From the NCBI RefSeq assembly GCF_001466305.1, contig NZ_JWID01000004.1, positions 156,099-220,098 of the forward strand: a stretch of DNA of 64,000 nucleotides, in the 5' to 3' direction. The notes beneath the pieces are model-generated. The model worked only from the letters and a program-made list of their open reading frames with translations. It was not told the DNA's origin and did no database searches. Shown one piece after another: positions 9,121 to 17,764 of this stretch. Each line of letters opens with the position of its first letter. The stretch's first letter is position 1. Source of the DNA: Defluviitalea phaphyphila. GTDB lineage: Bacteria > Bacillota > Clostridia > Lachnospirales > Defluviitaleaceae. A program made the translations under genes and the position numbers.

Positions 9121-10083
9121 GTGGATATATTTTTGTTTATATTAATGAATAATATCTTTCCTATTTTTATTTTAATTTCTTTGGGATTTTTATTAAGTAA
9201 AAAATTTAATTTAGATATTTATACCATCAGCAAACTTAATTTCTATATATTTGTCCCTACTTTTACTTTTGTAAATTTATATACTACTGATATAGAATTA
9301 AAATTATTAAAAGTTATCATTTTTGCAATATCTTTATTAATTGTAAATTTTATTTTATCTAAAATAATTACTAAATTTAAAAAATATGATTCTAAATTAG
9401 GAAATGCTTTTACAAATTCTATACTTTTTTATAATTCTGGAAACATTGGTATTCCTATTATAAGTTTAGTATTTAGTAATTATCCTTTTATTATAAATGG
9501 AGAAACTCCCTATTTAAACACTGCTTTAGCTATTCAAATTATGGTATTATTAACTCAAAATATAACCACTAATAGTATTGGATTTTTTAATGCAGCTAAA
9601 GCTAATATGCATTGGAAAGATTCTATTAAAAAAATCAGAGCAATGCCAACTTTATATGCTATCCCTACTGCTTTTTTATTAAAATTAATCCCTTTTGATT
9701 TTTCTACTACTCCCATATGGCCAGCTCTTTCCTATATTAAAGGGGGACTAGTTCCTATAGCTTTAATCGCTCTAGGAGTTCAACTTTCTAAAACTAAATT
9801 TGACTTTAAAAATAAAGAAGTATATTTATCTGTATTTATCAGATTATTAGGAGGACCTATTATTGCTTTTTGTTTAATTTTATTATTTGGTTTTGAAGGG
9901 ATAGCAGCTCAAACTCTTATGATTTCTTCTTCTGTTCCAACAGCAGTTAATACAGCTCTTATTGCTGTTGAATATGATAATTGCTCAGATTTTGCTTCAC
10001 AAACTGTAATGATTTCTACTCTTTTAAGTTCTATTACATTAGTATTTGTAATTTATTTTGCAAGAATAGCTTTTCCAATATAA
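9121..10083 (+). CDS. AEC-family (auxin efflux carrier type) transporter
   Basis: The product is a 320-residue membrane protein with about ten hydrophobic segments. NNIFPIFILISLGFLLSKK opens the fold, and GNIGIPIISLVF in the middle and ISSSVPTAVNTALIAVEY near the end are characteristic AEC/BASS-like half-repeat signatures. Bacterial members export or import organic anions such as malate; the substrate is unknown here. The GTG at 9121 is chosen because GGAGG (9108-9112) lies 8 nt upstream. A longer frame from 9022 would add a hydrophobic N-terminus but has no ribosome site. A shared bidirectional terminator follows. Confidence 0.85.
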   Translation: MDIFLFILMNNIFPIFILISLGFLLSKKFNLDIYTISKLNFYIFVPTFTFVNLYTTDIELKLLKVIIFAISLLIVNFILSKIITKFKKYDSKLGNAFTNSILFYNSGNIGIPIISLVFSNYPFIINGETPYLNTALAIQIMVLLTQNITTNSIGFFNAAKANMHWKDSIKKIRAMPTLYAIPTAFLLKLIPFDFSTTPIWPALSYIKGGLVPIALIALGVQLSKTKFDFKNKEVYLSVFIRLLGGPIIAFCLILLFGFEGIAAQTLMISSSVPTAVNTALIAVEYDNCSDFASQTVMISTLLSSITLVFVIYFARIAFPI

Positions 10084-10084
10084 A

Positions 10085-10110
10085 AAGCGAGTACTTTTAT
10101 GTACTCGCTT
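10085..10110. terminator. Bidirectional terminator between AEC transporter and KDG kinase
   Basis: A 10-bp stem AAGCGAGTAC/GTACTCGCTT (10085-10094 and 10101-10110) with a 6-nt loop lies between convergent genes. U-runs are present on both sides, the minus-strand one being better. Confidence 0.85.
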
Positions 10111-10152
10111 AAAATTTGAAATAAGTCCATTTTTGTATAATAAATCTATCTA

Positions 10153-11100
10153 TTATCTATCAATATATTCTGTTTTTCCTATGAATTCTAATAATTGCGG
10201 ATAAGTAGGAAGTCCTTCCATATCACCACTAACTAGAGTAGCCATAGCTCCTACCCCATTCCCATATTGAGCACATTCTGTTAAAGATAATCCTCTTAAA
10301 ATTCCTGATAAAAATCCTGCTGCATATCCATCTCCTGCTCCTACTGTATCTTCCACTTCTTCTACTGGATAACCCGCAACATATTCTTCGTGATTTGTAT
10401 CTGCAACATAACATCCTTCTTTACCTAACTTAATTGCAACTATTTTACATCCCATATCCATAAAAGCTTTTGATATTTCTTCTGGTTCTTTTAATCCTAA
10501 TAAAATTTTCCCTTCATCAATTCCTGGGAAAACAATATCTGCATATTTAGCTATTTCAAGAAGAACTTTCTTTGCTTCTTCAAGACTCCAAAGTTTTAAT
10601 CTTATATTAGGGTCAAAAGATATGGTTATCCCATTATTTTTTGCTATTTTAATTGCTTTAAAAACTGTTTCTTTTGCACTTTCAGATAAAGCTGGAGTTA
10701 TTCCTGTCAAATGCAATATTTTTGTACTTTTTATGTATTCTTCATCTAAGTCCTCAGGAGTTATATTAGAAGCAGCAGAATTTTTACGATAATAATATAC
10801 ATTAGGATTAGTGTGAGCAAATCTTTCTTTAAATAACAGTCCTGTATTATGTTTAGAGTCTGTTATTACTCTTGATACATCTACTCCTTCTCCTCTTATT
10901 ACTGATTTTATGTACCTTCCAAATTCGTCATCCCCTAATTTTGAGAACCATCCAACTTCATGCCCTAATCTTGCAAGTCCTATTGCTACATTAGACTCCG
11001 CTCCAGCTATACTTTTTCTAAAATGATTTACATACCGAAGGGGACCTTTAGAATTAGGGCTAAATAATACCATAGATTCTCCAAATGTAATTACTTCCAT
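10153..11100 (-). CDS. kdgK: PfkB-family sugar kinase, second 2-dehydro-3-deoxygluconokinase (KdgK-like)
   Basis: The 315-residue ribokinase-family enzyme opens with GESMVLFSP, has GAESNVAIGLARLG at residues 33-46 and carries the catalytic anion-hole motif GAGD near 254 within DTVGAGDGYAAG. Close relatives phosphorylate 2-keto-3-deoxygluconate to KDPG. It lies downstream of a separate kdgK and kdgA, but a terminator at 11131-11160 stands between them. It has its own GGAGGG ribosome site. Two KDG kinase-like genes side by side are unusual; this copy may act on a related keto acid or hexose. The family is certain and the substrate likely. Confidence 0.8.
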   Translation of the reverse strand: MEVITFGESMVLFSPNSKGPLRYVNHFRKSIAGAESNVAIGLARLGHEVGWFSKLGDDEFGRYIKSVIRGEGVDVSRVITDSKHNTGLLFKERFAHTNPNVYYYRKNSAASNITPEDLDEEYIKSTKILHLTGITPALSESAKETVFKAIKIAKNNGITISFDPNIRLKLWSLEEAKKVLLEIAKYADIVFPGIDEGKILLGLKEPEEISKAFMDMGCKIVAIKLGKEGCYVADTNHEEYVAGYPVEEVEDTVGAGDGYAAGFLSGILRGLSLTECAQYGNGVGAMATLVSGDMEGLPTYPQLLEFIGKTEYIDR

Positions 11101-11130
11101 ACCCTTTCCCTCCTTAATTTTCTAATTATA

Positions 11131-11160
11131 AAAAAGAGAGTATGTTTTTTAAACATACTC
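11131..11160 (-). terminator. Terminator between the two KDG kinase genes
   Basis: A 10-bp stem GAGTATGTTT/AAACATACTC (11138-11147 and 11151-11160) with a short loop is followed on the minus strand by a run of six U. It ends the kdgA-kdgK transcript, so the downstream kinase needs readthrough or its own promoter. Confidence 0.8.
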
Positions 11161-11213
11161 CTACAGGAAAACAATAATATCAATGAGCAAACTTAATTAA
11201 TTAAAATTATTAA

Positions 11214-12239
11214 TTATCGTTGCACTCTTCCAGAAGCGTCCCCCTTAACTAAAGTCATAACTTCTTCTAAAGAAGCATGATTAAAATCTCCTGGAATTGT
11301 ATGTTTAAGTGCGGAAGCCGCAACGGCAAATTCTAATGCATCTTTGAAGTTTTGACCAGTAACTAAACTATAAATCAAACCTCCTGCAAAAGAATCGCCA
11401 CCTCCCACACGGTCAACGATGCGAATGTCATATTTTCTTGAACGATAGAATTCATTTCCATCGTAGATTAAAGCACTCCATCCATTATCAGATGCAGAAT
11501 AACTTTCTCTTAAAGTTGTCACTACATATTTAAATCCAAATTTTTCTTTCATAGCTTTAAATATGCTCTTATATCCTTCTAATTCTAATTCTCCCTTAGT
11601 AACATCTGTTTCTCCAGGTTTAAAACCTAATACTTTTTCTGCATCTTCTTCGTTTCCAATGCATACATCAACATATTGCATTAAATTAGTCATTACTTTT
11701 TGTGCTTTTTCTGGAGTCCATAATTTTTTTCTATAGTTTAAATCTACACTTACAGTCACTCCATGTTTTTTAGCCGCTTTTAAAGCTTCTTCTGTAAGAA
11801 CAGCTGCTTTATCACTTATAGCAGGAGTAATTCCACTAAAATGGAACCATTCTGCTCCTTCAAAAATTTCATCAAAATTAAAATCTGAAACATCTGCTTC
11901 TGCAATAGCAGAATTAGCTCTATCATAAACTACTTTAGATGGGCGCATAGAAGCACCAGTTTCTAAGAAATAGATACCTAATCTATTTCCACCTCTAGCA
12001 ATATAATCAGTTTTTACTCCATATTGTCTCAAACTGTTTAAAGCAGACTGTCCAATAGGATTATCAGGAAGTTTAGTTACAAAATAAGCATCAAGTCCAT
12101 AATTAGCTAAGGATACAGCAACGTTAGCTTCTCCTCCACCATACACAACATCAAAAGAATTAGCTTGTTGAAATTTTAAGTATCCAGGTGTTGAAAGTCG
12201 GAGCATAATTTCTCCCATAGTAACTACTTTTTTACTCAT
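11214..12239 (-). CDS. kdgK: 2-dehydro-3-deoxygluconokinase (KDG kinase)
   Basis: The 341-residue PfkB-family kinase has VTMGEIMLRLSTPGY at the N-terminus, YGGGEANVAVSLANYG at residues 33-48 and a catalytic GGGD near 279 (GGGDSFAGG, with Gly in place of the Ala of the usual GAGD). This longer form with GGGD is typical of Firmicute KDG kinases. It converts KDG plus ATP to KDPG. The gene starts 14 nt after kdgA and completes that two-gene operon. Base composition is somewhat less AT-rich than its neighbours. It is probably controlled by the IclR regulator at 13133-13897 through the operators upstream of kdgA. Confidence 0.9.
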   Translation of the reverse strand: MSKKVVTMGEIMLRLSTPGYLKFQQANSFDVVYGGGEANVAVSLANYGLDAYFVTKLPDNPIGQSALNSLRQYGVKTDYIARGGNRLGIYFLETGASMRPSKVVYDRANSAIAEADVSDFNFDEIFEGAEWFHFSGITPAISDKAAVLTEEALKAAKKHGVTVSVDLNYRKKLWTPEKAQKVMTNLMQYVDVCIGNEEDAEKVLGFKPGETDVTKGELELEGYKSIFKAMKEKFGFKYVVTTLRESYSASDNGWSALIYDGNEFYRSRKYDIRIVDRVGGGDSFAGGLIYSLVTGQNFKDALEFAVAASALKHTIPGDFNHASLEEVMTLVKGDASGRVQR

Positions 12240-12253
12240 ATTAATTCCACTCC

Positions 12254-12898
12254 TTATTTTCTAGCTTCTTTTATCTTTTCAATAAATTGTTTTGCTGTTT
12301 CTGTAATAAGTTCATAATTTCCTGTTTTAGCTCCAGCAGTTAATTTTCCACCAACTCCTACAGCAATACATCCATTTTTAATCCATTGATCTACATTATC
12401 TAAACTTACTCCTCCAGTAGGCATAAGTACTGCTTGTGGAAGAGGTCCTTTTATTGCTTTAATTATATCTGGTCCAAAAGCACTTCCTGGGAATACTTTA
12501 ATTACATCTGCCCCAGCTTCCATTGCATGAATCATTTCTGTAATAGTCATACATCCAGGCATATATGGAACTTGATATCTATTACATAATTTAGCTGTTT
12601 CTAGATCAAAACCAGGACTTACTATGTATTCTGCTCCTGAAAGGATAGCTACTCTTGCAGTTTCACTATCTAACACTGTTCCTGCTCCAACAATTAATTC
12701 ATCTTTAGTAAATTTAGATTTTAAAGATTCGATTACTTTATGAGCATTAGGAACAGTAAAAGTAACTTCAATGGCTGGAATTCCGCCTTCAATACAAGCT
12801 CTAGCAATCTTTTCTGCTTTTTCTTCATTTTCAGCCCTAACAACTGCTACAATACCAACATCTGTAATTTTTTTCAAAGTTTCAATTTTGGGAATCAT
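12254..12898 (-). CDS. kdgA: 2-dehydro-3-deoxyphosphogluconate (KDPG) aldolase
   Basis: The 214-residue class I aldolase has Arg21 in AVVRAE, Glu44 in EVTF and the Schiff-base Lys134 in IKVFPG, matching the catalytic positions of E. coli Eda. GAGTVLD, SPGFD and MPTGGV mark the phosphate-binding part of the TIM barrel. It splits KDPG into pyruvate and glyceraldehyde-3-phosphate, the last step of the pectin/hexuronate and Entner-Doudoroff routes. It is first in an operon with kdgK. Two operator-like palindromes lie 20-55 nt upstream. Confidence 0.95.
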   Translation of the reverse strand: MIPKIETLKKITDVGIVAVVRAENEEKAEKIARACIEGGIPAIEVTFTVPNAHKVIESLKSKFTKDELIVGAGTVLDSETARVAILSGAEYIVSPGFDLETAKLCNRYQVPYMPGCMTITEMIHAMEAGADVIKVFPGSAFGPDIIKAIKGPLPQAVLMPTGGVSLDNVDQWIKNGCIAVGVGGKLTAGAKTGNYELITETAKQFIEKIKEARK

Positions 12899-12918
12899 TA
12901 ATATCTCAGTCCTTTCCG

Positions 12919-12953
12919 TTTCACTATGTGAAATTGTATTCCACTATATGAAC
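12919..12953 (-). promoter_or_regulatory. Two IclR-type operators upstream of kdgA-kdgK
   Basis: A perfect palindrome TTTCACTATGTGAAA lies at 12919-12933 and a degenerate copy TTCCACTATATGAAC at 12939-12953. Their centres are 20 bp apart, about two helical turns, so both sites face the same side of the DNA. A TTGCTT...CATATA promoter candidate overlaps the second site. They fit cooperative binding by the adjacent IclR-family protein. The sequence pattern is direct; the regulator assignment is inferred. Confidence 0.65.
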
Positions 12954-13121
12954 TTTGTTTTTATTATAAGCAATCTTTTATTGTTATGCAAAATACTAAA
13001 TAAGTCATTATATTTCAATTATCTTTAATTTAATTCAATTTATTCGTTTATTCTTTATTATTCTTATTATATCTTATTTTTATATAAATATACTATTATT
13101 TTATGCTAACACTTCATAATT

Positions 13122-13159
13122 AAAGAACTAGGTTACTTAATTTTATAACCTAATTCTTT
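13122..13159 (-). terminator. Hairpin overlapping the end of the IclR gene
   Basis: Arms 13122-13135 and 13146-13159 pair over 14 bp with one G-U pair as minus-strand RNA. The right arm contains the last codons of the regulator and the stop codon is near the other arm. The following U-run is weak, so it may be an inefficient terminator or an RNA-stability element. Confidence 0.45.
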
Positions 13160-13897
13160 AGATAATTCTGATGCATAATATAATAGCCATTTTGAAAACT
13201 TTTCTATTTTTTCATCAGTCATTCTAGTAACAGGACCAGATATACTAATAGCCGCATAGGGCTTTCCTGTATAATCAAAAATAGCTGCTCCTATACATCT
13301 AACATCTAATTCATTCTCCTGTTCATCTATGGCAAATCCTTTTTTTCTAATACGTTCTAACTCTTTTTTCATATCATTAAAATCGGTAATAGTAAAATCA
13401 GTATATTGTTTTATTTCGCTTTTATTCCAAATGTCCTGCACTTCTTCTTCTTCAAGTCCTGCCATTATAGCTTTTCCTACAGCTGTACAATACATAGGGC
13501 TTCTTCTTCCTATTTTAGAATGCATTCTAATAGTGTTTTCTGATTCTACTTTATCTATGTAAATAATATCTATATTTTCTCTTATAACTAAATGAACAAC
13601 TTCATTAGTTTTTTTCATTAGTTCTTTTAAATATGGTCGTGCTATTTCTAAAATATTAATATTCGATATTTTTTTGTTTCCCAGTTCAAATAATTTTAAT
13701 GTAATTTTATATTTATTTGTTAAAGAACTTTGTTCTACATATCCTTTTACTATTAATGTAGCCAATAATCTATGTACTGTACTTTTATGAAGCCCTAATT
13801 TGGAACTCAATTCTGCTAATCCTAACCCTTCCTCATAATTTGATAATACTTCTAGTATAGATAATGCTCTATCCACAGATTGAACTATTTCTTGCAT
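13133..13897 (-). CDS. IclR-family transcriptional regulator (probable KdgR)
   Basis: The 254-residue protein has an N-terminal winged HTH (ALSILEVLSNYEEGLGLAEL, then LGLHKSTVHRLLATL at residues 34-48). The C-terminal effector domain shows YCTAVGKAIMAGL, RKKGFAIDEQENELDVRCIGA and AISISGP. IclR proteins usually bind small carboxylates or sugar acids. It lies upstream of kdgA-kdgK on the same strand, separated by 234 bp that contain the paired palindromes, so a KdgR role with KDG as ligand is likely. GAAAGGAAG precedes the ATG. The stop codon lies in a hairpin. Confidence 0.88.
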   Translation of the reverse strand: MQEIVQSVDRALSILEVLSNYEEGLGLAELSSKLGLHKSTVHRLLATLIVKGYVEQSSLTNKYKITLKLFELGNKKISNINILEIARPYLKELMKKTNEVVHLVIRENIDIIYIDKVESENTIRMHSKIGRRSPMYCTAVGKAIMAGLEEEEVQDIWNKSEIKQYTDFTITDFNDMKKELERIRKKGFAIDEQENELDVRCIGAAIFDYTGKPYAAISISGPVTRMTDEKIEKFSKWLLYYASELSKELGYKIK

Positions 13898-13993
13898 ATT
13901 ACTCTTCCTTTCTAAATATTCCTTGTATTCCCATATTAAACTTTTTATTATATAGTTTAATATTTAAATAATTATTGTATAGATATTAAAATA

Positions 13994-14015
13994 AGCTGTC
14001 AAATTAAAGACAGCT
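13994..14015 (-). terminator. Probable terminator after the chemoreceptor gene
   Basis: A 7-bp stem AGCTGTC/GACAGCT with an 8-nt loop lies about 80 nt past the chemoreceptor stop. On the minus strand it is followed by a U-rich tract (TTATTTTAAT). It is a moderate-strength candidate. Confidence 0.5.
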
Positions 14016-14095
14016 AGTACAAAAATAAATTTATGTAAAAAATATGATTATAAATACAATTATAATAGTAGCATAATTTTAAAAAATAGAAAATA

Positions 14096-15628
14096 TTAAT
14101 TTTCCATCTTTAAATCAAAACCTATTACTCCTATTATATTATTGTTATTATAAATAGGAAATGATATGGTTATACAAGGTTTTTTTGTTATTGCTGAAAT
14201 ATATACATCAGAAACATATTCTTCTCCCTTAATACTTCTTTTAAACCATTCACGAATATTACCATTAGCAATCCCAGATTCAGGAATTGAACATACAAAT
14301 CTTCCCTTTAAATCATTACTCCATATTGCTTCTATAAATTTATATTTTTCTATAAGACTTGATAAAATTTCTTTATGAATTTTTGAATCCATACTAAGTA
14401 TATTTTTATTTTTATTTATTTCTTCTTTAATAATTTCTAAAGCATTTGATATATTTTGTTTAATTTTTTCATTATCTAAATTTACTATATCATAATCTAA
14501 TTTATTAAATACCTCCATTAAATTTTGTGAAGCATTATTTAATCTTTTACCCATATGTGCTATCTCTTCCATACCTTTTTTTTGAAATTTTACCGAGGTA
14601 TGTACCTTATCTACACTATTATTAACTTGATTAATTTTTTCTTCTATATTTTCAATAATATTAGTTACTTCTTCTGTTACAGAAACTTCTTCTTGAGATA
14701 AAGTACTTATTTTTTCAACCATGTTTACTATGTTTTTAAATGTCACATTAATATTAATAAGGTTTTTTTCAATATTATTAGAAACTTTCATTCCTTCAGA
14801 TACTCTTTTAGAATTCTCCTCCATAATTTCATAAACATTTTTTATTTCCTTATTGATATTATCAACAAGTTCTCCTATATTTTTTACTGCTTCCCCTGTA
14901 TTATACGAAAGTTTTCTAATTTCATCAGCAACTACTCCAAACCCTTTTCCAGCTTCTCCAGCTCTTGCAGATTCAATAGATGCATTCAAAGCTAAAAGAT
15001 GAGTTTGCCTAGATATTTCATCAACTGTATCCAAAATATATTGTATTTGCTTTGATACTTTGCTTAAATTTTCTACATATTTCATAGCACTATTAGTAGT
15101 TTCTTGTATATCTTTTACATTATTTACAATATTCATTATTTCATTTAAACTTTTTGTAATTATATGTTCTGATTCTAAACTTTGAGTTTGAGTAGAGTAG
15201 GAAGTATTTCCAGTCTCTTCTATCATTTTAATCAATTCTTTTATTTTAGTTATAGTATTATAAATATTACTACTTACTGTTTCATTTAAATCTGTCATTT
15301 CCTTTATTCTTAAAAATAATTCTTTTGTAAATCCATTATTTTCTTCTAATGTAATTCCTAATTGTTCTGATACTGATAAAACTTGACTTGAAGCTACTTG
15401 AACTTCATTATTAAAATTTTTGAACTCTGTTTCATATTTATTCTTTTCTTTTTTTAAATTTTTAATTTCTTTAACATAAAAAATTCGAAAATATTCTGTT
15501 ATAATTATTAAAATAATTGCGTAAAACCAAAGTTTTATTCCAAATCCTTGATTTAATATAAGACCGATATAAATTATAGAAAATAATATTAATGATAATT
15601 GAATAACTCTTGTGCCATGCTTTTGCAT
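14096..15628 (-). CDS. Methyl-accepting chemotaxis protein with C-terminal cytoplasmic Cache-like domain
   Basis: The 510-residue protein begins at ATG 15628, which has AGGAGGGG upstream; the longer frame lacks a site. Two adjacent membrane helices occupy about residues 10-48 with almost no loop, so there is no extracellular sensor. No HAMP domain is recognisable. The coiled-coil signalling domain has the highly conserved tip around residues 200-240 ([34 protein letters not shown]). The last 80-90 residues look like a Cache/PDC-type ligand-binding module ([20 protein letters not shown], then [19 protein letters not shown]). The order is therefore reversed compared with ordinary chemoreceptors, and the sensor should face the cytoplasm. 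No che genes are nearby. Confidence 0.87.
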   Translation of the reverse strand: MQKHGTRVIQLSLILFSIIYIGLILNQGFGIKLWFYAIILIIITEYFRIFYVKEIKNLKKEKNKYETEFKNFNNEVQVASSQVLSVSEQLGITLEENNGFTKELFLRIKEMTDLNETVSSNIYNTITKIKELIKMIEETGNTSYSTQTQSLESEHIITKSLNEIMNIVNNVKDIQETTNSAMKYVENLSKVSKQIQYILDTVDEISRQTHLLALNASIESARAGEAGKGFGVVADEIRKLSYNTGEAVKNIGELVDNINKEIKNVYEIMEENSKRVSEGMKVSNNIEKNLININVTFKNIVNMVEKISTLSQEEVSVTEEVTNIIENIEEKINQVNNSVDKVHTSVKFQKKGMEEIAHMGKRLNNASQNLMEVFNKLDYDIVNLDNEKIKQNISNALEIIKEEINKNKNILSMDSKIHKEILSSLIEKYKFIEAIWSNDLKGRFVCSIPESGIANGNIREWFKRSIKGEEYVSDVYISAITKKPCITISFPIYNNNNIIGVIGFDLKMEN

Positions 15629-15650
15629 ATTATCCCCTCCTAAACAAAAT

Positions 15651-15689
15651 AAAGGCATTTAAAACGAGTTATTCGTCTTAAACGCCTTT
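15651..15689 (-). promoter_or_regulatory. Stable hairpin in the leader of the chemoreceptor gene
   Basis: Arms 15651-15667 and 15673-15689 pair as minus-strand RNA over 17 bp, with two G-U pairs and a 5-nt loop. The stem ends about 10 nt before AGGAGGGG. It matches no riboswitch class I recognise. It could be an attenuator, a processing site or a weak terminator of upstream transcription. Confidence 0.5.
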
Positions 15690-15797
15690 GTTTAATACAA
15701 TAATACAGTCTTTATACTAACATAAGGTATTTATATATGCAATATTTCTTTAATTATTTTAGAAAATAGTTAATACTTTAAAAGTCAATTTTCTATG

Positions 15798-15806
15798 TGA
15801 TATAAT
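15798..15806 (+). promoter_or_regulatory. Extended -10 promoter of the acyl-CoA thioesterase gene
   Basis: TGATATAAT at 15798-15806 is a consensus extended -10 element about 55 nt before the gene. No good -35 is present, as is usual for this promoter type. Confidence 0.55.
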
Positions 15807-15860
15807 AAATTTTAAATTTTAAAATAGAAAATATATAAAGTTATTTAGGAGGATAGAAAT

Positions 15861-16334
15861 ATGAATGGAAAAACTCCCAAAGAATCCGCAGTTGAAATGA
15901 CTGAATTGGTAATTCCTAATGATACAAATGTTCTTGGTAATTTACTTGGCGGTCGAATTATGCATTGGATTGATATAGCAGGAGCAATGGCTGCTTCAAG
16001 ACATTCTAATAAAACCGTAGCTACTGTATATGTGGACAGCCTAGATTTTAAACATCCGGTTAGAATGGGTGAACTAGTTATGTTAAAAGCTAAATTAACT
16101 TGGGTAGGAAGGACTTCTATGGAAGTTAAAGTAAAAGTATATGCTGAAAATCTTAAAACAGGTGCTGTAATATTGACTAATCAAGCTTATTTAACTTTTG
16201 TTGCCTTAGATGATAATGGAAAGCCTACTCCAGTACCTCCTCTTATTCCTGAAACAGAGGAGGAAAAAAAAGAATATGAAGAAGCAGAAAAAAGACGAAT
16301 TAAAAGACTAAGTAAAAAGACGAGAAATGATTAA
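15861..16334 (+). CDS. Hotdog-fold acyl-CoA thioesterase (YkhA/BACH type)
   Basis: The 157-residue protein has the single hotdog domain of cytosolic acyl-CoA hydrolases. NVLGNLLGGRIMHWIDIAGA at residues 24-43 carries the conserved Gly/Asp-containing helix, followed by VDSLDFKHPVRMGE and LTNQAYLTFVALD. Such enzymes hydrolyse fatty acyl-CoA to CoA and free acid. The C-terminus has a charged Glu/Lys tail. AGGAGG lies 9 nt before the ATG. The gene stands alone, and its stop codon lies inside a terminator shared with exoA. Confidence 0.9.
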   Translation: MNGKTPKESAVEMTELVIPNDTNVLGNLLGGRIMHWIDIAGAMAASRHSNKTVATVYVDSLDFKHPVRMGELVMLKAKLTWVGRTSMEVKVKVYAENLKTGAVILTNQAYLTFVALDDNGKPTPVPPLIPETEEEKKEYEEAEKRRIKRLSKKTRND

Positions 16335-16346
16335 ATCTCGTCTTTT
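16315..16346. terminator. Bidirectional terminator between thioesterase and exoA
   Basis: An 11-bp stem AAAAGACGAGA/TCTCGTCTTTT (16315-16325 and 16336-16346) with a 10-nt loop sits between convergent genes and contains the thioesterase stop codon. Confidence 0.85.
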
Positions 16347-17097
16347 AAAATATTTCAAGTCCTATTGGGCAGTGATCTGATCCCATTACATCACTATAAA
16401 TCATCGCATCTTTTAATTCATTTTTTAAACTATTTGAAACGCAAAAATAATCTATACGCCATCCTGCATTATTAGCTCTTGCATTAAACATATAAGACCA
16501 CCAAGTATACGCTCCTTGTTTTTCTGGATAAAAATACCTAAAAGTATCAATAAATCCTGCATTTAATAGTGCATCAAATTTACTTCTTTCTTCATCAGTA
16601 AATCCCGCATTTTTACGATTGGTCTTTGGATTCTTCAAATCTATTTCCTTATGGGCAACATTTAAATCTCCACAAAAAATAACTGGTTTTGTCTTTTCTA
16701 ATTTTTTTAAATAGGTTAAAAAAGAATCTTCCCATTTCATACGATAATCAAGTCTTGTAAGTCCTTTTTGAGAATTAGGAGTATATACAGTTACTAAAAA
16801 AAACTTATGAAATTCTAGGGTAATTACTCTTCCTTCTTTATCATGTTCTTCTTCTCCTATTCCATAAACTACATTAATAGGCTTTATTTTGGAAAAAATA
16901 GCAGTTCCTGAATAACCTTTTTTCTCTGCATAATTCCAATATTGATAATATCCATCAAGGTCTAATTCAATTTGTCCTTCTTGCAATTTAGTTTCTTGAA
17001 TACAAAAAATATCTGCATCAATTTCTTTAAAAAAATCCATAAATCCTTTTTTTACACAAGCTCTAAGTCCATTTACATTCCAAGATATTAGTTTCAC
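16345..17097 (-). CDS. exoA: Exodeoxyribonuclease III / AP endonuclease
   Basis: The 250-residue enzyme of the EEP family begins at GTG 17097 ([13 protein letters not shown]), after GGGAGAGAAG. Catalytic motifs are IQETKLQ (metal-binding Glu), [16 protein letters not shown] (Asp and Asn), [16 protein letters not shown] and GSDHCPI (catalytic His). It nicks DNA at abasic sites and degrades 3' ends in base-excision repair, acting after glycosylases such as the Ung at 60053-60727. Length is normal. It appears monocistronic. Confidence 0.95.
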   Translation of the reverse strand: MKLISWNVNGLRACVKKGFMDFFKEIDADIFCIQETKLQEGQIELDLDGYYQYWNYAEKKGYSGTAIFSKIKPINVVYGIGEEEHDKEGRVITLEFHKFFLVTVYTPNSQKGLTRLDYRMKWEDSFLTYLKKLEKTKPVIFCGDLNVAHKEIDLKNPKTNRKNAGFTDEERSKFDALLNAGFIDTFRYFYPEKQGAYTWWSYMFNARANNAGWRIDYFCVSNSLKNELKDAMIYSDVMGSDHCPIGLEIF

Positions 17098-17225
17098 ATT
17101 CTTCTCTCCCATCAATTGTAATTAAAAATTTTTATTATTTATTATATTATACATGGGAAAAAGAATATATAAAATAATATTTTGTAAATTTATGTATTAT
17201 AAAAATACTAAAAACATAATATACT

Positions 17226-17528
17226 TTAATTAGCATTGGCTAACTTATCACTAAAATAATTTTCCATAATCTTTTTTAAAGCATTAATACTACTATTATG
17301 ACAACGTTCTATAGTAATATTATTTTTTTCAGCTTCTGCTACCGCACATCTAACCATTTTATGCGATACTGTTGATGTAAACAATATGATAAGGTCAGGA
17401 TTTCCTATTTTTGAGCGCAAACTTCCTGATACTTTTGTAAATACTTTTACTTTGCAATTATGCCTTTTACATATTTCTTTGTATTTACATTCCATCCTCT
17501 CATTGCCTCCAATAATTACTATACTCAA
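17226..17528 (-). CDS. DUF2325-family small protein
   Basis: The 100-residue protein starts best at TTG 17528 (SIVIIGGNERME), because AAGGAGG lies 8 nt upstream; an ATG 21 nt earlier sits on the wrong side of the ribosome site. It has the DUF2325 pattern: an N-terminal Rossmann-like strand VIIGG, CKYKEICKRHNCKVKVF in the middle, PDLIILFTSTVSHKMVR, and a C-terminal helix. The three Cys and nearby His could bind metal. The function of the family is unknown. It lies alone upstream of exoA on the same strand. Confidence 0.8.
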   Translation of the reverse strand: MSIVIIGGNERMECKYKEICKRHNCKVKVFTKVSGSLRSKIGNPDLIILFTSTVSHKMVRCAVAEAEKNNITIERCHNSSINALKKIMENYFSDKLANAN

Positions 17529-17677
17529 TGTAAAATCCTCCTTATACATTTTTCATTTATACTTTTTTACATATTCTGTATTGTTTTTATAATATATACA
17601 ATATTAAATATACTATTATTTAAATAACTTGTCAATAATATTGATAATCATTTTCAATATTTTTTTTAAAATTTATA

Positions 17678-17745
17678 TTGACAATTTTATATTTTTATTT
17701 ATAATGTGTATTGAGTGTATTATTTATAATATTACACTTAATACA
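17678..17745 (+). promoter_or_regulatory. Promoter and operator of the GntR/ABC operon
   Basis: A near-consensus promoter is present: -35 TTGACA at 17678-17683, 16-nt spacer, -10 TATAAT at 17700-17705. Just downstream, 13-bp arms TGTATTGAGTGTA (17707-17719) and TACACTTAATACA (17733-17745) form an inverted repeat with one mismatch that covers the expected transcription start. This is the classic position of a YtrA-type autorepressor site. Confidence 0.8.
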
Positions 17746-17764
17746 TTTGTTTAGGAGGAGGTTC

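Noticed and set aside
15651-15689. Cyclic-di-GMP riboswitch before the chemoreceptor
   Set aside because: The conserved aptamer blocks of c-di-GMP-I are absent; only a simple hairpin is present.
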